DNA from: Bacillota bacterium
GTDB lineage: Bacteria > Bacillota > Clostridia > Lutisporales > Lutisporaceae
Assembly (NCBI GenBank): GCA_029553855.1
Contig: JAKPKE010000158.1
Coordinates: 1-47,048 of the forward strand
DNA: 47,048 nt
Reading direction: 5' to 3'
The number at the start of each line of letters is the position of its first letter. The stretch's first letter is position 1. A model generated the notes under the pieces. The model was given only the letters and a program-made list of their open reading frames with translations, searched no databases and had not been told where the DNA came from. This document shows, one piece after another, positions 8,371-17,009 of the stretch. The translations under genes and the position numbers were made by a program.

Positions 8371-9453
8371 GTGGCAAGGGAATATATACTGGCAATTAAC
8401 CCGGGTTCAACTTCAACGAAGGTTGCAATTTTTAAAGGTGAAAAGAATACTGTTCAAAAGAACCTCAGCCATTCTGCTGAGGAAGTGGAAAAGTATGCTA
8501 AAATCTCAGATCAGCACAAATATAGGGAGAAGATGATACAAAGCTGGTTAAAGGAGATAGGCATAGGCACGGAAAAACTTGCTGCAGTGGTTGGCAGGGG
8601 CGGATTATTAAAACCAATGCCCGGCGGAACTTATAAGGTTACCGATGCTATGATTGAGGACCTGAATATTGGAGTGCAGGGCGAGCATGCATCGAACCTC
8701 GGAGGAATAATTGCAAAGGGAATGGCAGATCCGGAGGGAATACCTGCTTTTATTGTGGATCCTGTTGCAGTGGATGAGTTTGAGGAAATTGCAAGAATTT
8801 CCGGGATGCCCGATTTGCCAAGGAAGTCATTGGTACATGCACTAAACATCAAGGCTGTTGCCAGAAGAGCGGCAAAAGACATGGGCAGGGATATAAAGGA
8901 TGTTAATTTTATAGTAGCCCATCTTGGCGGAGGCATATCAATATCACCTTTATCGAAGGGCAGAATATTGGATGTAAATGGTGCTAACGATGGGGGGCCT
9001 TTTTCACCTGAGCGGGCAGGGGGATTGCCTGTTGGTGAGATTATTAAAATGTGTTATTCAGGTAAGTATACTCTGTCCGAAATGAAGAAAAAGACTGTAG
9101 GAAAAGCAGGCTTGGTAGGATATCTTGGGACAAATGATGCCAGAGATGTTGTAAGTATGATAGAAAGCGGGGATAAAAACGCAGACTTTATTTTTGACGC
9201 TATGGCATATCAGATTGCAAAAGAGATCGGATCAATGGCAACTGTGCTAAAAGGAGAAATTGATTCAATTATTCTTACGGGAGGACTTGCATATTCAGAG
9301 CTTTTATGCGGAAGGATTGCCCGAAGGGTAGGGTTTATTGCACCTGTGAAAATCTATGCAGGCGAGGATGAGATGCAAGCATTGGCTGAAGGCGCAAATA
9401 GAGTTCTTAAGGGTGAAGAAAAAGCAAAGATATATGAGGAAGAGGTAAAATAA
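8371..9453 (+). CDS. buk: Butyrate kinase (first copy), branched-chain acid kinase
   Basis: About 360 residues, of the ASKHA acetate/butyrate kinase family, which transfers phosphate from an acyl phosphate to ADP. Seen: the N-terminal phosphate loop [60 protein letters not shown] and TGGLAYSELL. I start it at the GTG at 8371, preceded by AAGGAG (8355-8360), since the longer frame would begin upstream of the sigma-54 promoter. It lies 3 nt before ptb. With the Vor-type oxidoreductase downstream, its natural substrates are likely isobutyryl, isovaleryl or 2-methylbutyryl phosphate rather than, or as well as, butyryl phosphate. A paralogue lies beyond ptb. Confidence 0.93.
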   Translation: MAREYILAINPGSTSTKVAIFKGEKNTVQKNLSHSAEEVEKYAKISDQHKYREKMIQSWLKEIGIGTEKLAAVVGRGGLLKPMPGGTYKVTDAMIEDLNIGVQGEHASNLGGIIAKGMADPEGIPAFIVDPVAVDEFEEIARISGMPDLPRKSLVHALNIKAVARRAAKDMGRDIKDVNFIVAHLGGGISISPLSKGRILDVNGANDGGPFSPERAGGLPVGEIIKMCYSGKYTLSEMKKKTVGKAGLVGYLGTNDARDVVSMIESGDKNADFIFDAMAYQIAKEIGSMATVLKGEIDSIILTGGLAYSELLCGRIARRVGFIAPVKIYAGEDEMQALAEGANRVLKGEEKAKIYEEEVK

Positions 9454-9456
9454 ATA

Positions 9457-10365
9457 ATGAAGGATTTTGATGGTATTATTAAGACCGCCAGAGGACGGGG
9501 ACCCAAAACTATGGCGGTCGCAGTAGCCCAGGACACAGAGGTCCTGAGTGCGGTAGATATGGCAAGAAAGTTAGGCATCGCAGATTCTATACTTATAGGC
9601 GACAAGGATGAAATCGCTGAAGTTTCAGAAGAATGCGGCATAGATATTGATAAATACGAAGTAATAGATGTAAAAGATAAAAACGAATCAAGCAGAAGAG
9701 CTGTTGAACTGGTTTCAGCAGGCAAAGCTCATATTGTAATGAAAGGCCTTGTTGATACATCATTGGTGCTGAAGGCTGTACTTGATGAAAAAATTGGACT
9801 GAGGACCGGGAATGTCCTTTCTCATGTTGCAGTGTTCTCCGTGGCAGGTTATGAAAGGCTGTTTTACATAACGGATGCTGCCATGAATTTAGCTCCGGAT
9901 CTCGCGCAAAAGAAGCAGATAATCGAGAATGCCGTACAGGTAGCCAATGCCTTAGGCAACGGCAATCCAAAGGTTGCAGTACTGGCAGCTGTAGAGAAGG
10001 TGAATCCCAAAATGCAGGCCACTGTAGATGCTGCAGAGCTCGTTAGAATGAACGAAGAGGGAGAGATAAAGGGTTGTATCCTTGGAGGCCCCTTTGCCCT
10101 GGATATTGCAGTTTCAGCGGAGGCGGCAAGACACAAAGGGATGACACATCCCGTCGCGGGCCATGCCGATATTTTGATGGTTCCTTATATAGAGGCTGGA
10201 AATATTCTTTACAAATCAATGGTATACTTTGCGAGGGCCAAAATTGCCGGAATTATAGTAGGGGCAAAGGCGCCTGTAGTGTTAAGCTCCCGTTCCGACT
10301 CAGATGAAACCAAATTAAATTCCATTGCCGTCGGGGCGCTAATGGCGGATAAATGTCGGCATTAA
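9457..10365 (+). CDS. ptb: Phosphate butyryltransferase
   Basis: 302 residues, the usual length for Ptb, which exchanges CoA of an acyl-CoA for inorganic phosphate to give acyl phosphate. Family features include [17 protein letters not shown], the middle [18 protein letters not shown] and [18 protein letters not shown], and the C-terminal [19 protein letters not shown] and [12 protein letters not shown]. It begins 3 nt after buk copy 1 with a GAGG site inside the end of that gene, so the two are translationally coupled, and it is followed 20 nt later by buk copy 2. It supplies the acyl phosphate for both kinases. Chain specificity is inferred from context only. Confidence 0.95.
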   Translation: MKDFDGIIKTARGRGPKTMAVAVAQDTEVLSAVDMARKLGIADSILIGDKDEIAEVSEECGIDIDKYEVIDVKDKNESSRRAVELVSAGKAHIVMKGLVDTSLVLKAVLDEKIGLRTGNVLSHVAVFSVAGYERLFYITDAAMNLAPDLAQKKQIIENAVQVANALGNGNPKVAVLAAVEKVNPKMQATVDAAELVRMNEEGEIKGCILGGPFALDIAVSAEAARHKGMTHPVAGHADILMVPYIEAGNILYKSMVYFARAKIAGIIVGAKAPVVLSSRSDSDETKLNSIAVGALMADKCRH

Positions 10366-10385
10366 CATGTTTTAGGAGGATAGTT

Positions 10386-11462
10386 ATGCAGGATGTATTT
10401 AGATTACTGATTATTAATCCGGGTTCCACTTCAACCAAAATTGCTGTTTTTGATAATGAGAAGCCTGTGCTGGAGCAGACCCTCAGACATTCAAACGAGG
10501 AACTTGCCCCCTATGCCACAATAATAGACCAGTATGAGTTCAGAAAAAACGTTATACTTGATACCTTAAATACTAACGGAATAAACATTGCCAAGCTCAG
10601 TGCCGTCGTCGGGCGGGGAGGACTTTTAAAACCCATGGAAGGGGGTACCTACATCGTAAATTCTAAAATGGTTGAAGATATTAAGTATGCTCCTATGGGG
10701 CAGCATGCATCAAATCTTGGGGCAGTTATTGCCGATGAAATAGCAGCTCAGCTTGGCATACCGGCATATATCGCAGATCCGGTTGTAGTGGATGAAATGG
10801 ATGAGGTGGCAAGGGTTTCAGGAATACCGGAAATAAAGAGAATAAGCATATTTCACGCATTGAATCAGAAGGCAGTTGCATTAAGGGCAGCGGCAGAATT
10901 AAACAGTAAATATGAGGACCTGAATCTGATTATAGCTCATCTGGGAGGAGGAATATCCGTCGGGGCCCATAGGAAGGGCAGAGTGGTAGATATAAACAAT
11001 GCTCTTGATGGAGAAGGCCCCTTTTCTCCGGAAAGAGCAGGAGGCCTGCCTGTAAGCGGCCTTATAGGGCTTTGCTATTCAGGCAAATATACTATGGATG
11101 AAATGAAGAAGAAGGTTACGGGTAAGGGAGGCCTTGTTGCACATCTTGGAACCAATGACGGCAGAGAAGTTGTAAAAAGGATTGAAGCAGGCGATAAAAA
11201 AGCAGAGCTTGTGTACAAGGCTATGGCATATCAGGTAGCCAAGGAGATAGGGGCTTGTGCAGCAGTACTTGAAGGAAAGGTAGATGCGGTTTGTCTGACC
11301 GGCGGCCTTGCTTATGATCAAAACTTGACGGATTGGATTAAAGAAAGGGTAGAATTCATAGGAGATGTAAGAATATATCCCGGTGAGGATGAGATGATAG
11401 CTTTAGCTGAGGGCGGATTAAGAGTGCTGAGAGGCGAAGAAGCTGCTAAGGAATATAAATAG
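10386..11462 (+). CDS. buk: Butyrate kinase (second copy)
   Basis: 358 residues with the same landmarks as copy 1 ([65 protein letters not shown]). The ATG at 10386 has AGGAGG about 7 nt upstream; an in-frame start at 10353 overlaps ptb and lacks a site. The two copies are clearly homologous along their length but differ in many positions, so this is an old duplication or separate acquisition, not a recent tandem copy. Two kinases may cover different acyl phosphates or provide dosage. The gene is followed within 1 nt by a TACGAG repeat. Confidence 0.93.
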   Translation: MQDVFRLLIINPGSTSTKIAVFDNEKPVLEQTLRHSNEELAPYATIIDQYEFRKNVILDTLNTNGINIAKLSAVVGRGGLLKPMEGGTYIVNSKMVEDIKYAPMGQHASNLGAVIADEIAAQLGIPAYIADPVVVDEMDEVARVSGIPEIKRISIFHALNQKAVALRAAAELNSKYEDLNLIIAHLGGGISVGAHRKGRVVDINNALDGEGPFSPERAGGLPVSGLIGLCYSGKYTMDEMKKKVTGKGGLVAHLGTNDGREVVKRIEAGDKKAELVYKAMAYQVAKEIGACAAVLEGKVDAVCLTGGLAYDQNLTDWIKERVEFIGDVRIYPGEDEMIALAEGGLRVLRGEEAAKEYK

Positions 11463-11545
11463 GGTACGAGATACGAGGTACGGGGTGCGAGGTTTGGGGA
11501 GTATGAAGCAAACAGGAAACGTGCCCCCGTGCCGTTCCGCACACG
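11463..11545 (+). repeat. TACGAG-type repeat and hairpin between buk and the ATPase gene
   Basis: GGTACGAG, ATACGAGG, TACGGGG and TGCGAGG follow one another directly after the buk stop, like the run after uppP at 4045. Further on, CCCGTG and CACGGG can pair as a short hairpin in a GC-rich stretch (about 11525-11546). Minus-strand open frames here are an artefact of the repeat. It does not look like a terminator, so the operon may continue through it. Confidence 0.5.
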
Positions 11546-11571
11546 GGTTACAGGCCAAATGGGGTGATTAT

Positions 11572-12246
11572 ATGTTTGATGATAAAAGAATTCGAATAAT
11601 AACAGGACACTATGGAAGTGGGAAGACTGAGTTTGCGGTAAACTATACCTTTGGCCTTGCAGCCCAGGGGAAAAAGACTGCAATAGTAGACTTGGACATA
11701 GTAAATCCTTATTTCCGATCAAGGGAAATTGAACCCCGATTCGTAGAAAAGGGCATAAGAGTTATTGCATCTTCAATAAAGGGAGTGCACGGAGACCTGC
11801 CTGCCCTTTCACCTGAAATATATTCCGTTCTTCAGGATACTTCCTATGAGGTTGTACTGGATGTAGGCGGGGATATGGCCGGGGCAAGAGCTTTGGCAAG
11901 GTATCATGAGTATTTTGACAAAGAGCCTTATGATATGATGTTTGTGTTGAATGCCAACAGGCACCAGACCAATACCGTAGACGGGGCGGTAAGCTACCTG
12001 AGATCCATTGAGCACAGTTCTTTGCAGAAGGTAACTGCATTGGTCAACAATACTCATCTTTGCGGTTGTACTGCTGTAGAGGATATTTTGAGGGGTCAAA
12101 GGTTGTGCGAAAGTGTTTCCAAAGTTTTAGAATTACCGATAAAGTACGTGGTTGTTGAAAAGGAATTGGTTGATATGCTTCCAAAAGGACTCCAGGGGGA
12201 AGTATTGCCGATAGAAATTTATATGAAGAAACCCTGGGAGAACTAA
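11572..12246 (+). CDS. P-loop ATPase of unknown function (MinD/ParA-like nucleotide-binding fold)
   Basis: 224 residues. The N-terminus has a clear P-loop, GHYGSGKTEFAVNY, followed by AIVDLDIVNPYFRSRE, which resembles the switch I/Walker A-prime region of SIMIBI ATPases, and VVLDVGGDMAGARAL, like Walker B with DxGG. A pair of cysteines occurs in NNTHLCGCTAVED. No partner-specific domain is visible. The ATG at 11572 has GGGGTG 5 nt upstream; the longer frame from 11485 would run through the repeat. It lies between the acid kinases and the 2-oxoacid oxidoreductase, so a role in assembly, cofactor insertion or control of that complex is plausible, but no function is demonstrated by the sequence. 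Confidence 0.8.
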   Translation: MFDDKRIRIITGHYGSGKTEFAVNYTFGLAAQGKKTAIVDLDIVNPYFRSREIEPRFVEKGIRVIASSIKGVHGDLPALSPEIYSVLQDTSYEVVLDVGGDMAGARALARYHEYFDKEPYDMMFVLNANRHQTNTVDGAVSYLRSIEHSSLQKVTALVNNTHLCGCTAVEDILRGQRLCESVSKVLELPIKYVVVEKELVDMLPKGLQGEVLPIEIYMKKPWEN

Positions 12247-12296
12247 TTATAGAACCCTTGTATTTAACTATTACAAATTTATAAGGAGGTCAGGCA

Positions 12297-12503
12297 ATGG
12301 CTAAGGTGACTTTTGATGAAAACAGATGCAAAGGCTGCGAACTTTGCACTACAGCATGCCCGGTCAAAATAGTTGTTATGGATAGGGACAGGATTAATGC
12401 AAAAGGGTATTATCCGGCAACAGTTAAAGAGATGGACAAGTGCACAGGATGCGCATCTTGTGCAAGAATTTGTCCTGATGTTGTAATAACGGTAGAAAGG
12501 TAA
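12297..12503 (+). CDS. 2-oxoacid:ferredoxin oxidoreductase, delta (2[4Fe-4S] ferredoxin) subunit
   Basis: 68 residues carrying two complete [4Fe-4S] binding motifs: CKGCELCTTACPVKIV and CTGCASCARICPDVVI. It passes electrons from the TPP centre of the oxidoreductase to soluble ferredoxin. AAGGAGG lies just before the ATG. It is the first of four closely packed genes (delta, alpha, beta, gamma), spacing 21 nt to the next. Subunit order and the small separate ferredoxin fit the Vor/Kor type rather than the single-chain pyruvate enzyme. Confidence 0.93.
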   Translation: MAKVTFDENRCKGCELCTTACPVKIVVMDRDRINAKGYYPATVKEMDKCTGCASCARICPDVVITVER

Positions 12504-12524
12504 AAAAAGGAGGTAGAAGCTTAA

Positions 12525-13592
12525 ATGGCAAAGGAATTATGGAAAGGCAACGAGGCTGTAGCTGAAGCAGCTATTAGGGCAGGCTGCAGGTTTTTCTTCG
12601 GCTATCCTATAACACCGCAAAACGAGATACCTGAGTATATGGCTATGAAAATGCCGCAGATCGGCGGATGCTTCCTCCAGGCGGAATCGGAAGTAGCCGC
12701 AATAAATATGGTATACGGGGCGGCAGGTGCAGGGGCAAGGGTAATGACATCCTCATCAAGCCCCGGAATAAGCCTGAAGCAGGAAGGTATAACATATATT
12801 GCAGGTTCTGAACTGCCCTGTGTAATAGTAAATATGGTAAGAGGGGGCCCAGGACTTGGAAGCATACAGCCCGCACAGTCGGATTATTTTCAGGCTTGCA
12901 AGGGCGGAGGACATGGAGACTACAGATTAATCGTTCTTGCGCCGGCATCTGTTCAGGAAGCAGTTGACTTGGTTCAGGAGGCTTTTGATATAGCAGATCA
13001 GTACAGAAATCCGGTAATGATTCTTGGCGATGGTATGATGGGACAGATGATGGAGCCTGTTGAATTCAAAGAAGTAAAAAAGAGAAGTCTACCTGAAAAG
13101 ACATGGGCCACAGTCGGTACTAAGGGAAAGAGAAAGCCTAATATTATTAATTCTCTTTTCATAGAATCAGCTGATTGTGAAAAGCATAATATTGACTTGT
13201 TTAATAAATATGCGGAAGTCGAAAAGAATGAAGTACGGGTTGATACTTACAATCTGGAAGGCGCAGAGATAGTATTCGCGGCATACGGAACAACTGCAAG
13301 AATAGTTAAGAATGCAATAAACTCCCTTGCAAAAGAAGGAATAAAAGCAGGACTTATCAGACCTATAACTCTCTGGCCGTATCCATATAAGGCTATTGAG
13401 GAAGCAGCAGAAAAAGCCTCTGTTAAAGCCTTTATGTCAGTTGAAATGAGTATGGGGCAGATGGTTGAAGATGTAAAGATAGGTGCAAACGGGAAGAAAC
13501 CTGTATATTTTTATGGTAGGACAGGCGGTATGTTCCCGACTCCCAAGGCTATTGCCGAGGAAGCCAAGAAGATATTAGGGGGTGCAAAATAA
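12525..13592 (+). CDS. vorB: 2-oxoacid:ferredoxin oxidoreductase alpha subunit, VorB-type (3-methyl-2-oxobutanoate dehydrogenase)
   Basis: 355 residues, the usual alpha-subunit length. It carries the pyrimidine-binding and transketolase C-terminal-like domains: GYPITPQNEIPEYMA, AESEVAAINMVYGAAGAGAR, TSSSSPGISLKQEG and RGGPGLGSIQPAQSDYF. The enzyme oxidises a 2-oxoacid and CoA to acyl-CoA and CO2, reducing ferredoxin. AAGGAGGT precedes the start. It overlaps the beta subunit by one base (TAATG). Its place downstream of ptb and two acid kinases points to branched-chain 2-oxoacids made from valine, leucine and isoleucine; 2-oxoglutarate specificity (Kor) cannot be excluded by inspection. Confidence 0.88.
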   Translation: MAKELWKGNEAVAEAAIRAGCRFFFGYPITPQNEIPEYMAMKMPQIGGCFLQAESEVAAINMVYGAAGAGARVMTSSSSPGISLKQEGITYIAGSELPCVIVNMVRGGPGLGSIQPAQSDYFQACKGGGHGDYRLIVLAPASVQEAVDLVQEAFDIADQYRNPVMILGDGMMGQMMEPVEFKEVKKRSLPEKTWATVGTKGKRKPNIINSLFIESADCEKHNIDLFNKYAEVEKNEVRVDTYNLEGAEIVFAAYGTTARIVKNAINSLAKEGIKAGLIRPITLWPYPYKAIEEAAEKASVKAFMSVEMSMGQMVEDVKIGANGKKPVYFYGRTGGMFPTPKAIAEEAKKILGGAK

Positions 13593-14338
13593 TGGCAGTT
13601 GTATTTGAAAGGACTAAGGGACTTACAGAAAAGCCTTTTCACTATTGTCCCGGCTGCACTCATGGGATAATACACAGGCTTGTTGCTGAGACACTTGAAG
13701 AGCTTGATCTGCTTGATGATGCTATCGGAGTAGCTCCTGTAGGATGTGCTGTATTTGCATATGATTATTTTAATTGTGACATGCAGGAAGCAGCCCACGG
13801 AAGGGCTCCCGCTGCCGCAACAGGTATAAAGAGGGTAAATCCCAAATCTGCAGTATTCACTTATCAGGGGGACGGGGATCTGGCATCAATAGGTTCTGCT
13901 GAAATTGTCCATGCAGCAATGAGAGGCGAAAAGATAACCACGATATTCGTAAATAATGCCATATACGGTATGACAGGCGGCCAGATGGCTCCTACAACTC
14001 TTGTAGGCCAGAAGGCAACCACGGCTCCTTATGGAAGGGACGAAAATCATGCGGGTAAGCCCTTAAGAGTTTGTGAAATGCTTGCAACCATTCCCGGAGC
14101 AGTATTTGTTGAAAGAGTGTCGGTGCATGATGTAAAGCATATTATTCAGGCTAAGAAAGCTATAAAGAAAGCTTTCCAGGCGCAGATGGAGGGAAAAGGC
14201 TTCTCTATTGTTGAAGTGCTTTCCAGCTGCCCGACCAACTGGGGAAAGACCCCGATAGAAGCGTTGAAATGGCTTCAGGAAAACATGATACCCTATTATC
14301 CTCTTGGAAACTTCAAAAATATTGAGGAGGTGAAATAA
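13592..14338 (+). CDS. 2-oxoacid:ferredoxin oxidoreductase beta subunit (TPP-binding)
   Basis: 248 residues. It binds the thiamine diphosphate-Mg cofactor: the motif GDGDLASIG followed by [11 protein letters not shown] is the typical GDG-NN TPP signature. [13 protein letters not shown] near the N-terminus is typical of this subunit. The start codon overlaps the alpha-subunit stop, and the stop overlaps the gamma-subunit start (TAATG at both junctions), so translation is coupled and stoichiometric. Together with the alpha subunit it forms the catalytic core. Confidence 0.94.
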   Translation: MAVVFERTKGLTEKPFHYCPGCTHGIIHRLVAETLEELDLLDDAIGVAPVGCAVFAYDYFNCDMQEAAHGRAPAAATGIKRVNPKSAVFTYQGDGDLASIGSAEIVHAAMRGEKITTIFVNNAIYGMTGGQMAPTTLVGQKATTAPYGRDENHAGKPLRVCEMLATIPGAVFVERVSVHDVKHIIQAKKAIKKAFQAQMEGKGFSIVEVLSSCPTNWGKTPIEALKWLQENMIPYYPLGNFKNIEEVK

Positions 14339-14874
14339 TGACACATGAAATTATAATGGCAGGCTTTGGCGGACAAGGGGTTATGGCTATGGGGAAGATT
14401 CTTGTTGAAGCAGCCCTGGAAGAAGGAAAGAATGTGTCATGGCTGCCTTCATACGGTCCTGAAATGCGAGGAGGAACTGCAAACTGCAGCGTAATAATAT
14501 CTGAAGATCCTATTGGTGCGCCAATAGTTACTGAAGCTACTGCGGCTATCGTAATGAATAAGCCGTCTTTGGATAAGTTCGAACCTGATGTGGTTCCAGG
14601 AGGTATGCTTTTTATTAACAGCTCCCTGATAGACAAAAAAGCCACAAGAGATGACATTAAAGTATACTATGTACCTGCAAATGATATAGCGGATGAATTG
14701 GGATCAGGCAAAATAGCCAATATTGTAATGCTGGGAGCATATCTCAAAGCATCAGGTGCAGCAAAGGAAGACTCAATAATGGAAATAATAACTGAAATAT
14801 TCAGCGGTAAAAAGGCCAAGGTCATTCCTTTGAATAAAGAGGCACTTATAAGAGGGGCAGCTTGTATAAAATAG
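14338..14874 (+). CDS. 2-oxoacid:ferredoxin oxidoreductase gamma subunit
   Basis: 178 residues with the family start [18 protein letters not shown] and the conserved [18 protein letters not shown] region of the catalytic/gamma domain, which binds CoA-side elements and completes the heterotetramer. AGGAGG sits before the overlapping ATG. It ends the operon; a strong factor-independent terminator begins 7 nt after the stop. No later gene in the direction of transcription belongs to the module. Confidence 0.93.
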   Translation: MTHEIIMAGFGGQGVMAMGKILVEAALEEGKNVSWLPSYGPEMRGGTANCSVIISEDPIGAPIVTEATAAIVMNKPSLDKFEPDVVPGGMLFINSSLIDKKATRDDIKVYYVPANDIADELGSGKIANIVMLGAYLKASGAAKEDSIMEIITEIFSGKKAKVIPLNKEALIRGAACIK

Positions 14875-14880
14875 TTTGCT

Positions 14881-14941
14881 AAAATCCATCCCGAAAAACG
14901 AAAACGCCATCTTCCATCCTCCTTTCGGGATGGATTTTTTT
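14881..14941 (+). terminator. Rho-independent terminator of the buk-ptb-Vor operon
   Basis: AAAATCCATCCCGAAA (14881-14896) pairs perfectly with TTTCGGGATGGATTTT (14923-14938), with a 26-nt loop and a T-run to 14941. Confidence 0.9.
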
Positions 14942-15004
14942 CGAGTATTGACTATTTACGTATAATTGAATAGAATATAATATAAATATCAATACTTATC
15001 AATG

Positions 15005-15235
15005 ATCCGGAAAATTAGTGAGTATCGTTGCTTTTAGAGAGCCGGAGCAAGGTGAAAGCCCGGCAGCCGCGATCCCATGAAAAGAGCCGGAGAGATTCCG
15101 GTCAAAAAAGCATTTGCTTCAAGTAAACCGGACGTATGTCTGCGATAAAGACTTGAGGGAGCCTTATAGGCTAATTAGAGTGGTAACGCGGTAACTCCGT
15201 CTCTTAATTGAGACGGGGTTTCTTATTCAATTATA
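15005..15235 (+). promoter_or_regulatory. T-box leader for argS
   Basis: The leader carries Stem I features (AGAGAGCCGG ... GGTGAAAGCC), a T-box core GTGGTAACGCGG (15180-15191) and a terminator, ACTCCGTCTC/GAGACGGGGT (15194-15219) with a T-rich tail. The string GAAA followed by AGA (15083-15085) fits the specifier-loop layout, and AGA is an arginine codon, matching argS. Uncharged tRNA-Arg should stabilise the antiterminator and switch argS on. The core differs slightly from the TGGNACCGCG consensus. Confidence 0.88.
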
Positions 15236-15264
15236 CATAATAAAATAATCTCGGAGGGATATAT

Positions 15265-16956
15265 ATGGATTTTAAAACAGAAATAGCAAAAAAAATAGGT
15301 AAGCAGATAGATATGGAGCATGATAAAATCATGGGTCTTATTGAGATTCCGCCCCAGACCAATATGGGAGATTACGCTTTTCCCTGCTTTCAGCTGGCGA
15401 AGGTTATGAGAAAGTCTCCGAATATGATTGCCGCTGAGCTTTCGGGCAAGGTTCAGCCTGACGGCATAGTTGAAAAAGCCGAGGCAGCCGGCGGATATCT
15501 GAACTTTTTTGTAAACAGGAAGGAATATATCAGGCAGCTTATAGGGGAAATTCTTCTTAAGGGTGGGGAGTACGGAAGTTCCGAAGATGGAAAAGGTAAG
15601 AACGTAATAGTTGAATTTTCTTCGGTAAATGTGGCAAAGCCGTTTCACGTAGGCCATTTGTTCAATACAATGTTAGGCAATGCACTTGAAAAGGTATATA
15701 GGCATTCGGGCTATAACACAATAAAAATAAACCACCTCGGAGATTGGGGAACCCAGTTCGGCAAACAGATATCCGCTTATAAAAGATGGGTGAATGAAGA
15801 AGCCCTTGGGAAGGAACCTATAAATGAGCTTTTCAGAATATATGTCAAATTTCATGAAGAAGCTGAAAAGAATCCGGCTTTAGAGGATGAGGCCAGGGCA
15901 TATTTTAGAAAATTAGAGGAAGGCGATCCTGAAGTAACCGAACTGTGGCAAAAGTTTAAGGAATTAAGCCTCGGAGAATTCGGCAAGCTCTATGAAGCAT
16001 TGAATGTGGAGTTTGATTCTTACGCGGGAGAAAGCTTTTATAGTGATAAAATGGATGAGGTTGTCATTTTGCTTCGTGATAAGAATTTGCTTAAAGACAG
16101 CGAGGGTGCAAAAATTGTGGACTTGGGACAATTTAACCTGCCTCCGATACTCATACTGAAATCAGACGGTGCAACGATATATGCGACCAGAGATCTGGCT
16201 GCTGCTATCTATAGAAAAAGAACCTATGATTTTTACAAGAATATATATGTAGTCGGGGGGACTCAGTCGCTGCATTTCAACCAGATTTTCAGCACCTTGG
16301 GACTTATGGGTTTTGATTGGTCCAAGGATTGTGTTCATATAGGCCACGGTCTTGTAAAGTTTGCAGATAAAAAGCTTTCAACCAGAAAAGGCGATGTAGT
16401 GTTTGCAAAGGATGTAATTGATGAGGCCATCCATAAGACTATGGAAATAATAGAGAATAAGAATCCAAACCTGGAAAAAAAGAAAGAAGTTGCAAGGAAG
16501 GTTGGTATGGGGGCGCTTATATATACCTTCCTGAAAAACAACAGGGAGAAGGATGTTGTGTTTAACTGGGAGGATGCTTTGAATTTTGACGGAGATTCTG
16601 GACCTTATGTTCAGTATACTTATGTACGGGGCAGAAGCATACTGAGGAAGGCGGGGGATGTGTCTGATTCAGCCGATTTAAGCTATCTTTCCACGGAGGA
16701 TGAATTCCAGCTGGTGAAACTAATGGGGGCATTTAAGGATTCAGTCAGAGAAGCGGTTGAAAGATATGAACCCTTTGTAGTTATCCGTAATGTAACGGAG
16801 ATAGCAAAGGCCTATAATAAATTCTACAACACGCATCCAATATTAAATGCAGATGATAATGTCAGGAATGCAAGGCTGCAGCTTACAAAGGCAGTAGGAA
16901 TAGTAATAAAGACAGGTTTGGGTCTGATAGGCGTAGATACTCCGGAAAACATGTGA
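15265..16956 (+). CDS. argS: Arginine--tRNA ligase
   Basis: 563 residues, normal for class I ArgRS. Order: N-terminal Arg-tRNA domain (from about 5-90), catalytic core with the HIGH-type motif HVGH in AKPFHVGHLFNTMLG, ATYATRDLAA-like segment (GATIYATRDLAAAIYRK), the KMSK-region substitute KKLSTRKGDVV, and the DALR anticodon-binding domain at the end (YTYVRGRSIL ... YNKFYNTHPIL). The lack of a canonical KMSK is common in bacterial ArgRS. GGAGGG sits before the ATG. Expression is controlled by the T-box upstream. glmM follows after 53 nt, so read-through is possible. Confidence 0.97.
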   Translation: MDFKTEIAKKIGKQIDMEHDKIMGLIEIPPQTNMGDYAFPCFQLAKVMRKSPNMIAAELSGKVQPDGIVEKAEAAGGYLNFFVNRKEYIRQLIGEILLKGGEYGSSEDGKGKNVIVEFSSVNVAKPFHVGHLFNTMLGNALEKVYRHSGYNTIKINHLGDWGTQFGKQISAYKRWVNEEALGKEPINELFRIYVKFHEEAEKNPALEDEARAYFRKLEEGDPEVTELWQKFKELSLGEFGKLYEALNVEFDSYAGESFYSDKMDEVVILLRDKNLLKDSEGAKIVDLGQFNLPPILILKSDGATIYATRDLAAAIYRKRTYDFYKNIYVVGGTQSLHFNQIFSTLGLMGFDWSKDCVHIGHGLVKFADKKLSTRKGDVVFAKDVIDEAIHKTMEIIENKNPNLEKKKEVARKVGMGALIYTFLKNNREKDVVFNWEDALNFDGDSGPYVQYTYVRGRSILRKAGDVSDSADLSYLSTEDEFQLVKLMGAFKDSVREAVERYEPFVVIRNVTEIAKAYNKFYNTHPILNADDNVRNARLQLTKAVGIVIKTGLGLIGVDTPENM

Positions 16957-17009
16957 TAATATATTAATGTCATTACAAATACAGACTAAATCTTGAAAGG
17001 GGTCTTACT

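Noticed and set aside
11318-11722. Minus-strand frame of 134 codons
   Set aside because: Its central part is made by the TACGAG repeat and it overlaps buk and the ATPase gene; no family or start signal.
8371-14874. Reading the module as a classical butyrate pathway
   Set aside because: There are no thl, hbd, crt or bcd genes in the window, and the partner is a Vor-type 2-oxoacid oxidoreductase, which fits branched-chain acids better.
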